This document shows, piece after piece, positions 31,061 to 40,356 of a stretch of 64,000 nt of DNA. The stretch lies in the NCBI RefSeq assembly GCF_019264375.1, contig NZ_JAHVAI010000005.1, positions 124,001-188,000 on the forward strand, read 5' to 3'. Below the pieces are notes generated by a model. It was not told the DNA's origin. It did no database searches and saw only the letters and a list, made by a program, of their open reading frames with translations. A program made the position numbers and the translations under genes. Source of the DNA: Sedimentimonas flavescens (lineage in GTDB: Bacteria; Pseudomonadota; Alphaproteobacteria; Rhodobacterales; Rhodobacteraceae). Position 1 is the stretch's first letter. Every line of letters starts with the position of its first letter.

Positions 31061-32428
31061 CTAGCCTGCGCCGAACATGTCCCCAACGAATGTCACAAGA
31101 TCAGGCAGCTTGCGCAACCGCATCCCGGCGCCGCCTTCGACCTTGGTCCCTTGCGGCGCGATCGCCTGTGAGAAACCAAGTTTCTCGGCCTCTTTCAACC
31201 TGTTTTCCGCCTGACCTACGGGCCGCAGCGCCGCAGACAGGCTGATTTCGCCGAAAATCACCAGATCGGGCGGAAGTGCCACATCTTCGCGTGCCGAAAG
31301 CAGGGCGGCGGCCAGCGCCAGATCGGCTGCGGGTTCCAGAACCTTCATGCCGCCCGCGACGTTAAGGAAGACATCGAGCCCGGTGAAGGGAATCCCACAG
31401 CGGCTTTCAAGCACGGCAAGGATCGTGGACACGCGCCCCGAGTCGAGGCCTACCACCGTGCGCCGCGGGCTTGCTAGCGACGAGGGCGCGACCAGCGCCT
31501 GGATCTCGGTCAGAACGGGCCGGGTACCCTCGATCCCGGCGAAAACGGCCGAGCCGGGCGCGGCCTGTCCGCGCTCGGACAGGAACAGCGCCGATGGGTT
31601 CGCGACCTCGGCCAGACCCGCGCCGGTCATCTCGAAGACGCCGATCTCGGAGGCCGGGCCGAAGCGGTTTTTGACCGCGCGCAGGATGCGGAATTGGTGG
31701 CCGCGCTCGCCCTCGAAATAGAGAACGGTATCGACCATGTGCTCGACCACGCGAGGGCCGGCGATCTGGCCTTCCTTGGTGACGTGCCCCACGAGGATGA
31801 CCGAGACGCCACGGGTCTTGGCGAAGGTCACCAACTCATGCGCGGCGGCCCGCACCTGACTGACCGAGCCGGGCGCGGCCTCGACCATATCCGCCCACAT
31901 CGTCTGGATCGAATCGATCACGACCAGATCGGGCCGCTCGGCTTCCAGCGTGGTCAGGATATTGCGCAGGTTCGTTTCGGCGCCCAGTTGCACGGGGGCC
32001 TCAGACAGGCCAAGTCGCCCGGCGCGCATCCGTACCTGCGCCGAGGCTTCCTCGCCAGAGATATACAGGCATTTCAATCCGCTACGGGCGAAATTTGCCA
32101 CGGCTTGCAGCAGCAGCGTGGATTTGCCGATGCCCGGATCGCCGCCGACAAGAATGGCCGAAGCCGGAACCAGCCCGCCGCCCAGAACCCGGTCGAACTC
32201 GATCATCCCCGAGCGCGTGCGCGGCGGCGGAGCCTCATCCGCGGCCAGCGTGCTCAGCTCGATCCGGCGGCCCTTGGCCGCGCCGAGCGTTTTCGACGCC
32301 GGGCCGGTGGACAGCGGCGCTTCCTCGACGACCGAATTCCACGCCCCGCAGGTATCGCATTTGCCCGCCCATTTCTTGTGGGCGGCGCCGCATTCGGTGC
32401 AGGTGAATTGGGGGGATGCTTTGGCCAT
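31061..32428 (-). CDS. radA: DNA repair protein RadA
   Basis: RadA is a RecA-like DnaB-type helicase that drives branch migration during recombination. The 455-residue protein has the N-terminal four-cysteine zinc finger (CTECGAAHKKWAGKCDTCGAW, residues 10-30). It also has Walker A GGDPGIGKST (near 94), the RadA-specific KNRFGPASEIGVFEM (near 255) and a C-terminal Lon-protease-like domain without catalytic function. It lies 24 bases upstream of cvpA. Confidence 0.97.
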   Translation of the reverse strand: MAKASPQFTCTECGAAHKKWAGKCDTCGAWNSVVEEAPLSTGPASKTLGAAKGRRIELSTLAADEAPPPRTRSGMIEFDRVLGGGLVPASAILVGGDPGIGKSTLLLQAVANFARSGLKCLYISGEEASAQVRMRAGRLGLSEAPVQLGAETNLRNILTTLEAERPDLVVIDSIQTMWADMVEAAPGSVSQVRAAAHELVTFAKTRGVSVILVGHVTKEGQIAGPRVVEHMVDTVLYFEGERGHQFRILRAVKNRFGPASEIGVFEMTGAGLAEVANPSALFLSERGQAAPGSAVFAGIEGTRPVLTEIQALVAPSSLASPRRTVVGLDSGRVSTILAVLESRCGIPFTGLDVFLNVAGGMKVLEPAADLALAAALLSAREDVALPPDLVIFGEISLSAALRPVGQAENRLKEAEKLGFSQAIAPQGTKVEGGAGMRLRKLPDLVTFVGDMFGAG

Positions 32429-32472
32429 GGCTCTTTGTGTCAGAGCTTGCCGCGCGCGACAAGGGCGCCCGC

Positions 32473-32919
32473 TCAGCGCCCGCGTTCGGCCCTGTGGGAA
32501 AGGGCCAGCGAGGCGAGAATGCAGAAGGTGAAGAGGTAAAGCCCCCAGCCGGTCTCAACCCGCCCGAGGCCGACGCCCTTGGCCAGCACGATGTAAAGTG
32601 CGATCAGGAAGATATCGGCCATTGCAAGGCGGCCCATGGCCTTAAGTACGGGCAGATAGCGCGCCGAGGTCACGCCAAACTGGATCAGCGCCAGCCCGGC
32701 GATCTTCGCGAGCGGCGCGACAAGGGCGAAGAAGGTCACAAGGGCGGCAAGGAAGATGTCCTTCTCCCACAGCGCCACAAGGCCGGACATGACCGAGATC
32801 GCATCGAGATCGAAGAACGGCAGCAGCCCCGCGCGCAGAAGCGGCGCGAACCAAGAGACAGGCAGCAGGACCAACAGTGCGAGGTTGGCGTACTTCAGAA
32901 TCTCTGCCCGCTGGTTCAT
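32473..32919 (-). CDS. PqiA-like membrane protein
   Basis: A 148-residue membrane protein matching one paraquat-inducible protein A domain: four helices with the segment PFFDLDAISVMSGLVALWEKDIF (split in loops) and FFALVAPLAKIAGLALI. It lacks the cysteine motifs of the longer two-domain PqiA. PqiA/YebS proteins work with MCE proteins in lipid movement across the envelope, which fits its position 15 bases after mlaF. Confidence 0.82.
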   Translation of the reverse strand: MNQRAEILKYANLALLVLLPVSWFAPLLRAGLLPFFDLDAISVMSGLVALWEKDIFLAALVTFFALVAPLAKIAGLALIQFGVTSARYLPVLKAMGRLAMADIFLIALYIVLAKGVGLGRVETGWGLYLFTFCILASLALSHRAERGR

Positions 32920-32934
32920 CCCGCCACTCCCGGC

Positions 32935-33681
32935 TCAGCGCAGCGCCGCAATCGGGCCCTCAGCGCGGCCGTGGATGAACTGCTGCACGTAAGGGTCTGA
33001 TGTCGTGTCCATTTCAGCGATGCTGCCTGCCCATTGAACGCGCCCGTCATGCAGCATGGCGACCTGATCGGCAATTGCCCGGACCGAGGTCATGTCGTGC
33101 GTGATCGTGATGGCGGTCGCGCCCATCTCGGTCACGATCTCGCGGATAAGTTGGTTGATCACCCCGGCCATGATCGGGTCGAGACCGGTTGTCGGCTCAT
33201 CGAAAAAGATCACCTCGGGGTCGGCGGCGATGGCACGGGCAAGGCTGACGCGCTTTTGCATCCCGCCCGAAAGCTCGGCGGGGTAGAGATCTAGAACCTC
33301 TTCGCCCAGGCCGACCCGGCGCAACTTTTCAAGCGCGATCTCGCGCGCCTCGGCGCGCGGGCGCTTGAGCGAGCCGCGCAGCAGGCGGAAGGCGACGTTT
33401 TGCCAGACCGGCAGGCTGTCGAACAACGCACCGCCCTGAAACAGCATCCCGAAGCGCGCCAGAAAGGCATCGCGCGGGGCCTCACGCACGTCCTGTCCGT
33501 CAAGGCGGATCACCCCATCGTCGGGTTGAATAAGGCCGAGTATGCATTTGAGAAGAACGGATTTTCCGGTGCCGGATCCGCCGATCACGACAAGGCTCTG
33601 GCCGCGCCCGACCGACAGGTTCACGCCGCGCAGAACCTGCTTCCTGCCGAATGCCTTGGTGATGCCCTCTAGCTCGATCAT
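32935..33681 (-). CDS. mlaF: Lipid-transport ABC ATPase MlaF
   Basis: MlaF powers the Mla phospholipid-transport complex that keeps outer-membrane lipid asymmetry. The 248-residue ATPase shows Walker A GGSGTGKSV (near 34), signature LSGGMQKRVSLARA (near 138), Walker B VIFFDEPTTGLDP and the switch histidine in ITITHDM. Its ATG overlaps the mlaE stop (ATGA). mlaD and mlaC are not in the cluster and must lie elsewhere. Confidence 0.92.
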   Translation of the reverse strand: MIELEGITKAFGRKQVLRGVNLSVGRGQSLVVIGGSGTGKSVLLKCILGLIQPDDGVIRLDGQDVREAPRDAFLARFGMLFQGGALFDSLPVWQNVAFRLLRGSLKRPRAEAREIALEKLRRVGLGEEVLDLYPAELSGGMQKRVSLARAIAADPEVIFFDEPTTGLDPIMAGVINQLIREIVTEMGATAITITHDMTSVRAIADQVAMLHDGRVQWAGSIAEMDTTSDPYVQQFIHGRAEGPIAALR

Positions 33682-34457
33682 GCGCTGAAGAATGCCTCCG
33701 TCAGCAGGTAGTTCGCGGCAAGGATAGCGATTGAGGCGGCGACCACGGCGGATTTGGTCGCACGGCCCACACCCTGCGCGCCGCGCTCGGAGTTCATGCC
33801 GTAATAGCAGCCCATCAGCGCAATGATGAAGCCGAAGGCCGCTCCCTTCACGAGGCCCGAGCCGACGTCCCAGAACTCAAGATACTCCCAGGTGTTCTTC
33901 AGATACGTGGTCGAGTTAAACCCGAGGCGCCCAGTGCCGACCATCCAGCCGCCCATGATCCCGATGATATCGCCCACGCCGACCAGTATCGGCACGCTGA
34001 GCGTCGCGGCCAGCAGGCGCGGCGCGGTCAGGTATTTCATCGGATGGGTGGAAAGGGTCACCAATGCGTCGATCTGCTCGGTCACCTTCATCGTGCCGAC
34101 CTCGGCCGCGATCGACGAGGCCACGCGTGCAGCCACCATCAGCCCGCCCAGAACCGGACCCAACTCGCGCACCATGCCGATGGCGGTGATCGAGGGCACC
34201 ACGGATTCCGCCGAGAAGCGGCTCGACCCGGCATAGATCTGCAACGCAAGCGCCGCGCCGGTGAAAACGGCGGTCAGGCCGACGACGGGCAGCGAGAGCC
34301 AGCCGATTTGCAGTAGGGCCTGAAGGAACTCACGCGGGTAATAGGGCGGGCGCAGCAGATGCGCCACGCCCGAGCCAGCATAAAGCGCGATGCGCCCGAT
34401 GCCCGCCAGCGCCGCCAGCGCGCCGCGCCCGAGGGCTGCAAGCGCGTGCGCGATCAT
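33678..34457 (-). CDS. mlaE: Lipid-transport permease MlaE
   Basis: The 259-residue protein is the membrane partner of MlaF: five to six helices and the conserved core IGMVRELGPVLGGLMVAARVASSIAAEVGTMKV (in parts), ALVTLSTHPMKYLTAPR and GLVKGAAFGFIIALMGCYYG. Its start codon overlaps the alr stop by one base, and its stop overlaps mlaF, so alr, mlaE and mlaF are translated as a coupled series. Confidence 0.92.
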   Translation of the reverse strand: MIAHALAALGRGALAALAGIGRIALYAGSGVAHLLRPPYYPREFLQALLQIGWLSLPVVGLTAVFTGAALALQIYAGSSRFSAESVVPSITAIGMVRELGPVLGGLMVAARVASSIAAEVGTMKVTEQIDALVTLSTHPMKYLTAPRLLAATLSVPILVGVGDIIGIMGGWMVGTGRLGFNSTTYLKNTWEYLEFWDVGSGLVKGAAFGFIIALMGCYYGMNSERGAQGVGRATKSAVVAASIAILAANYLLTEAFFSA

Positions 34458-35506
34458 CAGGCCGTCCCCTCGACATACTGGCGCTGATAGCGCTGGCCGA
34501 GCGAGGTGAGGATTTCGTAACCGATGGTGCCTGCCACATCGGCGAGGTCATCGACGCCCTGATGCGGGCCAAGAATGTCCAGCGCGACGGGCGGCTCAGG
34601 CAGGTGCGTCACGTCAACGGTGATCAGGTCCATCGAGACGCGGCCAATGACCGGGCAGGGAGTATCGCCAGCCCAAAGCGTCGCCTTGGAGCTGAGCGTG
34701 CGCATCAGCCCGTCGGCATATCCGGCGGCGATGGTCGCAATACGCGTCTCGGTCTCGGCCTGCCAAGTGTTGGAATAGCCGACGGTTTCGCCCGGCGCGA
34801 CATCGCGCACCTGAACCACCGGCAGCGAGAGGCGCACGACGGGGCGGGCGTCTTCGAACGGCAACCCGCCATAGAGGCCGATCCCCGGCCGCGTGACGTC
34901 GAAATGATATTCGGGGCCAAGCAGGATGCCGCCGGTCGCCGAGAACGAGCGCGCCACGCCGCAACCATCGGTCATGCGCCGGAACTCGGCCAGTTGCCGG
35001 GCGTTCATCGGATGCGCAGGCTCGTCAGCGGAGGCAAGGTGGCTCATGATCAGGCGCGGGTTGGCGCCCAGAACGATCGGCGCCACGGCCTCCCACTCGC
35101 CGGTTTCCATACCCAGACGGTTCATGCCCGTATCAAGCTGCACGCCAAAGGGCGCGCCGGGCAGGGCCTCGAAATGCCGTGTGACCTGCTCAAGCGAGTT
35201 AAGCATCGGCGTCAGGCCGCGTTCGGCGATCATCTGCGTATCGCCAGCCATATGGCCGGAGAAGACGAAGATCTGCGGCCCCTCGCCAAGCGCCTGACGC
35301 ACGGCGGCACCTTCCTCGGCGGCCGCAACGAAGAATTTGCGCACGCCTGCCCGGGCAAGCGCCTGCGCGACGCGCTCAGCCCCAAGCCCGTAGCTGTTTG
35401 CCTTGACCACGGCGCCGGTTTCCGTGGAGGGGCCAGAGAATGCGTCCAGCGCCCGCCAGTTGGCGAGCACAGCGTTAATGTCGATACGAAGAGATGCAGT
35501 AGCCAT
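34457..35506 (-). CDS. alr: Alanine racemase
   Basis: Alr makes D-alanine for peptidoglycan with pyridoxal phosphate. The 349-residue product has the PLP-lysine segment [15 protein letters not shown] (K34 region, usual KADAYGHG) and the catalytic tyrosine in VGYSNTWQ (near 243). Its length is close to the family's. The start [21 protein letters not shown] is standard. It comes after dnaB, from which a terminator separates it, and leads the mlaEF genes. Confidence 0.94.
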   Translation of the reverse strand: MATASLRIDINAVLANWRALDAFSGPSTETGAVVKANSYGLGAERVAQALARAGVRKFFVAAAEEGAAVRQALGEGPQIFVFSGHMAGDTQMIAERGLTPMLNSLEQVTRHFEALPGAPFGVQLDTGMNRLGMETGEWEAVAPIVLGANPRLIMSHLASADEPAHPMNARQLAEFRRMTDGCGVARSFSATGGILLGPEYHFDVTRPGIGLYGGLPFEDARPVVRLSLPVVQVRDVAPGETVGYSNTWQAETETRIATIAAGYADGLMRTLSSKATLWAGDTPCPVIGRVSMDLITVDVTHLPEPPVALDILGPHQGVDDLADVAGTIGYEILTSLGQRYQRQYVEGTA

Positions 35507-35596
35507 GGCCGAGTTCTTGAACCCCGCGCTGCCAAGGTCAAGCGCAATCTGGCCACGTGCCGAGCGCCTAAGCGAAAAGTGGCGCTGCGGGCAAGG

Positions 35597-35617
35597 AAAA
35601 GGGGGCCGAAGCCCCCC
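35597..35617 (-). terminator. Terminator of dnaB
   Basis: On the minus strand GGGGGC-TTCG-GCCCCC with flanking AAG and then TTTTCC directly follows the dnaB stop (35618). The UUCG tetraloop makes it very stable. It isolates dnaB from alr, whose promoter should lie in the remaining 90 bases. Confidence 0.85.
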
Positions 35618-37114
35618 TTAGAACCCTTCCTCCCCTTCGCCCTGCCAAGGCCGGGCGAGGTCGGAGAAGCGGGTGAAGCGGCTCTCGAACGCCACTTCGA
35701 CCGTGCCGATCGGACCATGGCGCTGTTTGCCGAGGATAACCTCGGCCTTGCCATGGACACGTTCGGCCTTCTGGAGCCACTCGGCGAACTTCGGGTCGTC
35801 CTCCGGTGGTTTTAGGCGTTCGTGGTAGTATTCGTCGCGATAGACGAACATCACCACGTCGGCGTCCTGCTCGATAGAGCCCGATTCCCGCAGGTCCGAA
35901 AGCTGGGGCCGCTTGTCTTCTCGGCTTTCCACCGTCCGGCTGAGCTGCGAGAGCGCAATAACAGGGATATTCAGTTCCTTTGCGATGGCCTTGAGACCCA
36001 TCGAGATCTCGCCGATCTCCTGCACGCGGTTGTCGGTGCGGCCGGTGCCACGCAAGAGCTGAAGGTAGTCGACGATCACCACATCAAGCCCATGCGTGCG
36101 CTTGAGGCGGCGGCAGCGCGCGGCCACCTGGCTGATCGGCAGGGCCGGGGTGTCGTCGATGTAAAGCGGGCAGGTTTCGAGCGACTTCGCCGCCTCGACG
36201 AAGCGGCGGAACTCGGTCTCGGTCATGTCGCCGCGGCGGATCTGTTCCGAGGGCACCTCGGAGGCTTCCGACAGGATACGCGCGGCCAGCTGTTCGGCCG
36301 ACATTTCCAGCGAGAAGAAGCCGACGACGCCGCCCTCGACCGCGCCTTCCACGCCGTCATGGCGCATCCCGCGCTTGTAGGCCTTGGCGACGTTGAAGGC
36401 GATGTTCGTCGCAAGCGAGGTTTTCCCCATCGACGGACGCCCGGCGAGGATCAGAAGGTCGGACGGGTGCAAGCCGCCCAGTTTCTTGTCGAGATCGCGC
36501 AGCCCGGTCGAAACGCCGGCCAGCCCGCCATCACGCTGATAGGCCGCGTTGGCCGATTGAACTGCCTCAGTTACGGCCTTGAGAAAGCTCACAAAACCCT
36601 TCTCGGCGGTGCCAGTCTCGGCCAGCTTGTAAAGCGCGCCCTCGGTGCGCACGATCAGCTCTTCGGGTTCGGTGCCGACATCAAGCTTGGTGGCCGAGGC
36701 CGACAGATCCTTGCCCAGACGGATCAACTCGCGCCGCAGGGCGAGGTCATGGATCATCTGCGCATAGTCCCGTGCCGCATAGGCCGAGATCGCAGCCCCC
36801 GCGAGGCGCGCGAGATAGGCCGGGCCACCCAGTTCCTTCAGCCCCGGATCGTCCTCAAGATAGCCCTTGAGCGTGACGGGCGAGGCCAGCGCGTTCTTCT
36901 GAATCCGCGCAATCGCGGTTTCATAGATGCGCCGGTGAACGGGTTCGTAGAAATGCTCGGCCCGCACGATCGAGGCGATGCGGTCGTAGATATCGTTATT
37001 GGTCAGGATTGCGCCAAGCAGTTGTTGCTCGGCCTCGATATTGTGCGGGTCGTTGTCTTCCACCCCTGCCGCTGGTTCGGCAGTGTCGTTCTGGATCGCT
37101 GCGACGCTGTTCAT
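35618..37114 (-). CDS. dnaB: Replicative DNA helicase DnaB
   Basis: DnaB is the hexameric helicase that opens the replication fork. The 498-residue protein has an N-terminal helical domain ([15 protein letters not shown] near 29), Walker [13 protein letters not shown] (near 215), Walker [11 protein letters not shown] (near 338) and a C-terminal [20 protein letters not shown]. No intein is present. ATG 37114 has GAAGAGG upstream. The 228-base leader contains two perfect DnaA boxes. Confidence 0.97.
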   Translation of the reverse strand: MNSVAAIQNDTAEPAAGVEDNDPHNIEAEQQLLGAILTNNDIYDRIASIVRAEHFYEPVHRRIYETAIARIQKNALASPVTLKGYLEDDPGLKELGGPAYLARLAGAAISAYAARDYAQMIHDLALRRELIRLGKDLSASATKLDVGTEPEELIVRTEGALYKLAETGTAEKGFVSFLKAVTEAVQSANAAYQRDGGLAGVSTGLRDLDKKLGGLHPSDLLILAGRPSMGKTSLATNIAFNVAKAYKRGMRHDGVEGAVEGGVVGFFSLEMSAEQLAARILSEASEVPSEQIRRGDMTETEFRRFVEAAKSLETCPLYIDDTPALPISQVAARCRRLKRTHGLDVVIVDYLQLLRGTGRTDNRVQEIGEISMGLKAIAKELNIPVIALSQLSRTVESREDKRPQLSDLRESGSIEQDADVVMFVYRDEYYHERLKPPEDDPKFAEWLQKAERVHGKAEVILGKQRHGPIGTVEVAFESRFTRFSDLARPWQGEGEEGF

Positions 37115-37182
37115 CTCTGCCTCTTCCCCCACAAAGCGCGCTCATAACCGATCTGAGCGGCGCAAAGCTATCGGGATAATTA

Positions 37183-37191
37183 TGTGGATAA
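37183..37191 (-). promoter_or_regulatory. DnaA box 1 before dnaB
   Basis: The plus strand reads TGTGGATAA, so the minus strand carries TTATCCACA, the strongest form of the DnaA box TTATNCACA. It lies 69 bases upstream of the dnaB start codon. Confidence 0.7.
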
Positions 37192-37317
37192 CCGCAGCCT
37201 TCCAGCTACGGTTAGCGCCTTCTTGGTGTCGGGCTTTGGTTAAGCCTACCACATGTTGCGATGCCAAGGGAGGGGGCGCGATTCGACGCGCCAATTGCCC
37301 CCAAGCCGCCCACAGGC

Positions 37318-37326
37318 TTATCCACA
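37318..37326 (+). promoter_or_regulatory. DnaA box 2 before dnaB
   Basis: TTATCCACA on the plus strand, inverted relative to box 1 and 127 bases between them. Both boxes fall in the gap between the pyrE stop (37343) and the dnaB start (37114). Confidence 0.7.
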
Positions 37327-37342
37327 GAAATCTGAAAAGGGC

Positions 37343-38023
37343 TCAGCCCTTCTTGCGCGCTTCCTGCCAGGGGCGCGGATTGGTCAGGAAGGCCTCGACC
37401 TCGTCCAGCGTCTCTTTCGAGAAGTGCCCCTGTTCGCGCGCCTCGGCCAGAACGTCCCACCAGGTGCACAGGTAATGCAGCTTGACGCCATGCGCGTCGA
37501 GGTTCGGGACGGTTTCCGGGAAGATGCCGTAATAGAAGATCACGGCGGTATGGCCGCAGCTGGCGCCGGTGTCGCGGATCGCATCGACGAAGCTCAGCTT
37601 CGAGCCGCCGTCGGTCGTCAGATCCTCGACCAGCAGCACGCGCTGGCCCTCGGTCATGGCACCCTCGATGCGCGCGTTGCGGCCGTAGCCCTTGGGCTTC
37701 TTGCGCACATAGGTCATCGGCAGGGCGAGACGCTCGGCCACCATGGCGGCGAAGGGGATGCCCGCGGTCTCACCGCCCGCGATATTATCAAAGGCCTCGA
37801 AACCCGCCTCGCGCATCACCGTCACCGACAGGAAATCCATCAGGGTCGAGCGGATGCGCGGGAAGCTGATCAGCTTGCGGCAATCGATATAGGTCGGCGA
37901 GGGCAGGCCGGAGGCCAGCGTGAAGGGCTCGTCGGCATTGAAATGCACAGCCTTGATTTCCAGAAGCATCCGCGCGGTGAGGCGGGCGATTTCTTCTTTC
38001 GAGGGGAAGCTGGAAGGGATCAT
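37343..38023 (-). CDS. pyrE: Orotate phosphoribosyltransferase
   Basis: PyrE joins orotate and PRPP to give OMP in pyrimidine synthesis. The 226-residue product carries the PRPP-binding motif [15 protein letters not shown] (near 128), [15 protein letters not shown].. (near 78) and [12 protein letters not shown]. Ribosome-binding signal AAAGGACGCGAGAC precedes ATG 38023. It follows pyrC by 77 bases. A short inverted repeat (AAGGGC..GCCCTT) overlaps its stop codon and may weakly end the transcript. Confidence 0.95.
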   Translation of the reverse strand: MIPSSFPSKEEIARLTARMLLEIKAVHFNADEPFTLASGLPSPTYIDCRKLISFPRIRSTLMDFLSVTVMREAGFEAFDNIAGGETAGIPFAAMVAERLALPMTYVRKKPKGYGRNARIEGAMTEGQRVLLVEDLTTDGGSKLSFVDAIRDTGASCGHTAVIFYYGIFPETVPNLDAHGVKLHYLCTWWDVLAEAREQGHFSKETLDEVEAFLTNPRPWQEARKKG

Positions 38024-38100
38024 GTCTCGCGTCCTTTCTTGCTCTCACCCACCCGCTGGCCCGGCGTTCGATCGCGCGCGGCCGCGGGTCGGCGACAAGC

Positions 38101-39141
38101 TTAGTTTTTCACATGCCAGTGGACCGGGAAGCCCGGATTGAAAACGGTGACGGGGCCGGCGCCGGTGATGATCTTCTCGGGCCAAAGCGCGGGCTCGTCG
38201 GTCTTGACCAGCGTCATCTGCTCGGCGTTGACCGGCAGGCGATAGAAACGCGGGCCGTTTTGCGACGCGAAGGCCGCCAGATTGTCCAGCTTGCCCTCTT
38301 CCTCGAAGACATGCGCCAGAAGTTGCATGGTGTTCGTGGCGGTGAAGCACCCCGCACAACCGCAGGCGTTTTCCTTGAGGTGATCGGCATGGGGCGCCGA
38401 GTCGGTGCCCAGGAAGAACCGCGCCTCGCCGCTGGTGGCGGCTTCGCGCAGGGCCAGGCGGTGCTCTTCGCGCTTGGCGACGGGCAGGCAGTAGTAATGC
38501 GGCTTGATCCCGCCCACGAGGATGTGGTTGCGGTTGATGATCAGGTGGTGCGTGGTGATCGTCGCGCCTAGGTCATCGCCTTGCGAGCGCGCGTATTCCA
38601 CGCCATCGCGGGTCGTGATGTGCTCCATCACCACGCGCAGGCCGGGGGTGGCGCGGCGGATCGGGTCGAGCACGGTCTCGATGAACACGGCCTCGCGGTC
38701 GAAGATATCGACCGAGGCGGTCGTGACCTCGCCATGCACGCACAGCGGCAGGCCGATCTCGGCCATCTTTTCCAGCACGCCGCGCACCTTGTCGAAATCG
38801 CGCACGCCCGAGTTCGAGTTGGTCGTGGCCCCCGCCGGATAAAGCTTGACCGCCTTCACCAGACCCGAGGCATGGGCGGCCGCGACATCTGCCGGATCGG
38901 TGTCCTCGGTCAGATATAGCGTCATCAGCGGATCGAACTGCGCGCCCTCGGGCAGGGCCGCCAGAATACGCTCGCGGTAAGCTGCGGCCTGAGCGCCCGT
39001 CACGACCGGCGGCACCAGGTTCGGCATGATGATCGCGCGCGCGAAATGGCGCGTGGTTTCGGGCAGGACACCTTGCAGCATCGCGCCATCGCGCAGATGC
39101 AGGTGCCAATCGTCGGGGCGGGGCAGCGTGATCTGGGTCAT
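38101..39141 (-). CDS. pyrC: Dihydroorotase
   Basis: PyrC closes carbamoyl aspartate to dihydroorotate. This 346-residue class II (E. coli type) zinc enzyme has the H-x-H metal site in [10 protein letters not shown] (residues 10-19), [10 protein letters not shown] (near 167) and the catalytic LGTDSAPH (near 243). It is first in the pyrC-pyrE-dnaB run and divergent from a small lipoprotein gene. Confidence 0.96.
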   Translation of the reverse strand: MTQITLPRPDDWHLHLRDGAMLQGVLPETTRHFARAIIMPNLVPPVVTGAQAAAYRERILAALPEGAQFDPLMTLYLTEDTDPADVAAAHASGLVKAVKLYPAGATTNSNSGVRDFDKVRGVLEKMAEIGLPLCVHGEVTTASVDIFDREAVFIETVLDPIRRATPGLRVVMEHITTRDGVEYARSQGDDLGATITTHHLIINRNHILVGGIKPHYYCLPVAKREEHRLALREAATSGEARFFLGTDSAPHADHLKENACGCAGCFTATNTMQLLAHVFEEEGKLDNLAAFASQNGPRFYRLPVNAEQMTLVKTDEPALWPEKIITGAGPVTVFNPGFPVHWHVKN

Positions 39142-39267
39142 GTGCTTGCCCTACACCGGCTTCGGGGCCAAATCCAGTGGCATGATCGCGCCGATGTGAC
39201 GCCTTGCCCGTTGCGGGCGGCGCGCGGGCGCGGCAGCATTGCAAGAACCCCCTGAGGAGAGCAGTCG

Positions 39268-39570
39268 ATGAAGTCCCTTATGCCACTCGCCGCGGTGCTG
39301 GTGCTGGCGGCCTGTAACGATCCGGGCTTTCGCGGCGTGCCCGAGGTACGCGCCGCTCGTGCCAACGAGGTCGCCGCGTGCCAGTTGGTGTCGAACATCT
39401 CGATGGAGCCCGGTGTTTATGGCCCCGTGCTGGCCGAGCAGGGGCTACGCTATGCGCGCAACAAGGTTATGGAAACCGCCCGTCAGGATGGCGCGAATAC
39501 CGTTGTCTTCGAGCAGGTCGAGCCGGGTAGCGATGTTTATTTGGTGCGCGCTCAGGCCTATCGCTGCTGA
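39268..39570 (+). CDS. Small lipoprotein
   Basis: A 100-residue protein with a lipoprotein signal (LAAVLVLAAC, lipidated cysteine C16). The mature domain has VAACQLVSNISMEPGVYGP and ends QAYRC; the paired cysteines C38 and C100 could form a disulfide. It resembles DUF4156-type small lipoproteins (the QDGANTVVFE pattern). GAGGAGAGC lies before ATG 39268. Function unknown. Confidence 0.8.
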   Translation: MKSLMPLAAVLVLAACNDPGFRGVPEVRAARANEVAACQLVSNISMEPGVYGPVLAEQGLRYARNKVMETARQDGANTVVFEQVEPGSDVYLVRAQAYRC

Positions 39571-39623
39571 GGCCCCGCGTTGATCTTTCCGCAAGGGCGG
39601 TATGCGGCAGGCGGGCTAGCTAA

Positions 39624-39638
39624 GTCAGCATGGCTGAC
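39624..39638. promoter_or_regulatory. Inverted repeat before the DUF1127 gene
   Basis: GTCAGC-ATG-GCTGAC is a perfect 6-bp inverted repeat 54 bases before the start of the DUF1127 gene. It could be an operator or an RNA hairpin. Confidence 0.4.
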
Positions 39639-39691
39639 GTAAGTAGGGGGCATGGGAGGAAACAGACCTGAACCGAAATCAGGAGGTTTCC

Positions 39692-39907
39692 ATGGCTTAC
39701 TCGATCAATGCAAATGCACGCCCGGCAGGGTTTCTGCGCCCGGCTTTCGCTGCCCTTGGCGCGGCGCTGGTGACCTATATGGAGCGCAACACCCGTCTGG
39801 ACGAAATCCGCCGCCTTGAGGCGCTGAGCGACAGCGAACTGGCGGCCCGTGGGATCGCGCGCGACCGGATCGCACATCACGTCTTCCGCGACAAGTTCTA
39901 CGTCTGA
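39692..39907 (+). CDS. DUF1127 family small protein
   Basis: A 71-residue basic protein with the DUF1127 (YjiS-like) motif near the C terminus: TRLDEIRRLEALSDSELAARGIARDRI. In Rhodobacter sphaeroides a DUF1127 protein (CcaF1) binds RNA and affects small-RNA maturation, so an RNA-related role is reasonable but inferred. The strong site AGGAGG, six bases before the ATG, is partly inside a small hairpin (CCTGA with TCAGG, 39667-39683), which could modulate translation. No CcsR-type RNA genes follow. Confidence 0.88.
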   Translation: MAYSINANARPAGFLRPAFAALGAALVTYMERNTRLDEIRRLEALSDSELAARGIARDRIAHHVFRDKFYV

Positions 39908-40030
39908 GCGACCCGAAGCGCGGCGATCGCTATGACCGATTGCCGCGCTTGCGCTTGGTGCTTGCGGTAACGGGGCAGGGGCTAGATACTCGGGGTGCAA
40001 TCCGTCACTTCGCAGACCCGAGGAACTCTC

Positions 40031-40348
40031 ATGCCCCACAGAACCCACGACACGACCCTGATCGAAGTGCGCGGTGACCTGGTGCTTGCTGCGCTCTGCG
40101 TGGGTCAGTTTCGCGCGCCCTGCCAGATCGAGGCCGACCGGCTGATCGTGCGCGCGGGCGAACCGCTGACGCAGGCCCTGAACGCCTTGGGTCTTGTGCT
40201 AAGTGCGGCCGAGGCCGATCCCTTCACGCCCGCACCGCTCTTCGCCCCCGAAAGCGGTCATGCGGGGCGGCATGTGCATACCCATATCTCGCGCTATCAC
40301 GATGACGAGGCCGCCGACGAGGATGACTCGCGCGGCTCGAATGCCTGA
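40031..40348 (+). CDS. Hypothetical protein with acidic tail
   Basis: A 105-residue cytosolic protein. Residues 9-60 (TLIEVRGDLVLAALCVGQF, then ADRLIVRAGEPLTQALNALG) suggest a small mixed alpha/beta domain. The tail is rich in His then Asp/Glu (HVHTHISRYHDDEAADEDD), which could bind metal. I do not recognise a family. GAGGAACTCTC before ATG 40031 fixes the start. It is convergent with the next gene, and a short hairpin (40343-40362) spans both stops. Confidence 0.7.
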   Translation: MPHRTHDTTLIEVRGDLVLAALCVGQFRAPCQIEADRLIVRAGEPLTQALNALGLVLSAAEADPFTPAPLFAPESGHAGRHVHTHISRYHDDEAADEDDSRGSNA

Positions 40349-40356
40349 GGCGCTGA

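Noticed and set aside
37115-37342. Chromosome origin at the DnaA boxes
   Set aside because: Only two boxes, no AT-rich unwinding element or usual origin neighbours; reported instead as possible dnaB control.
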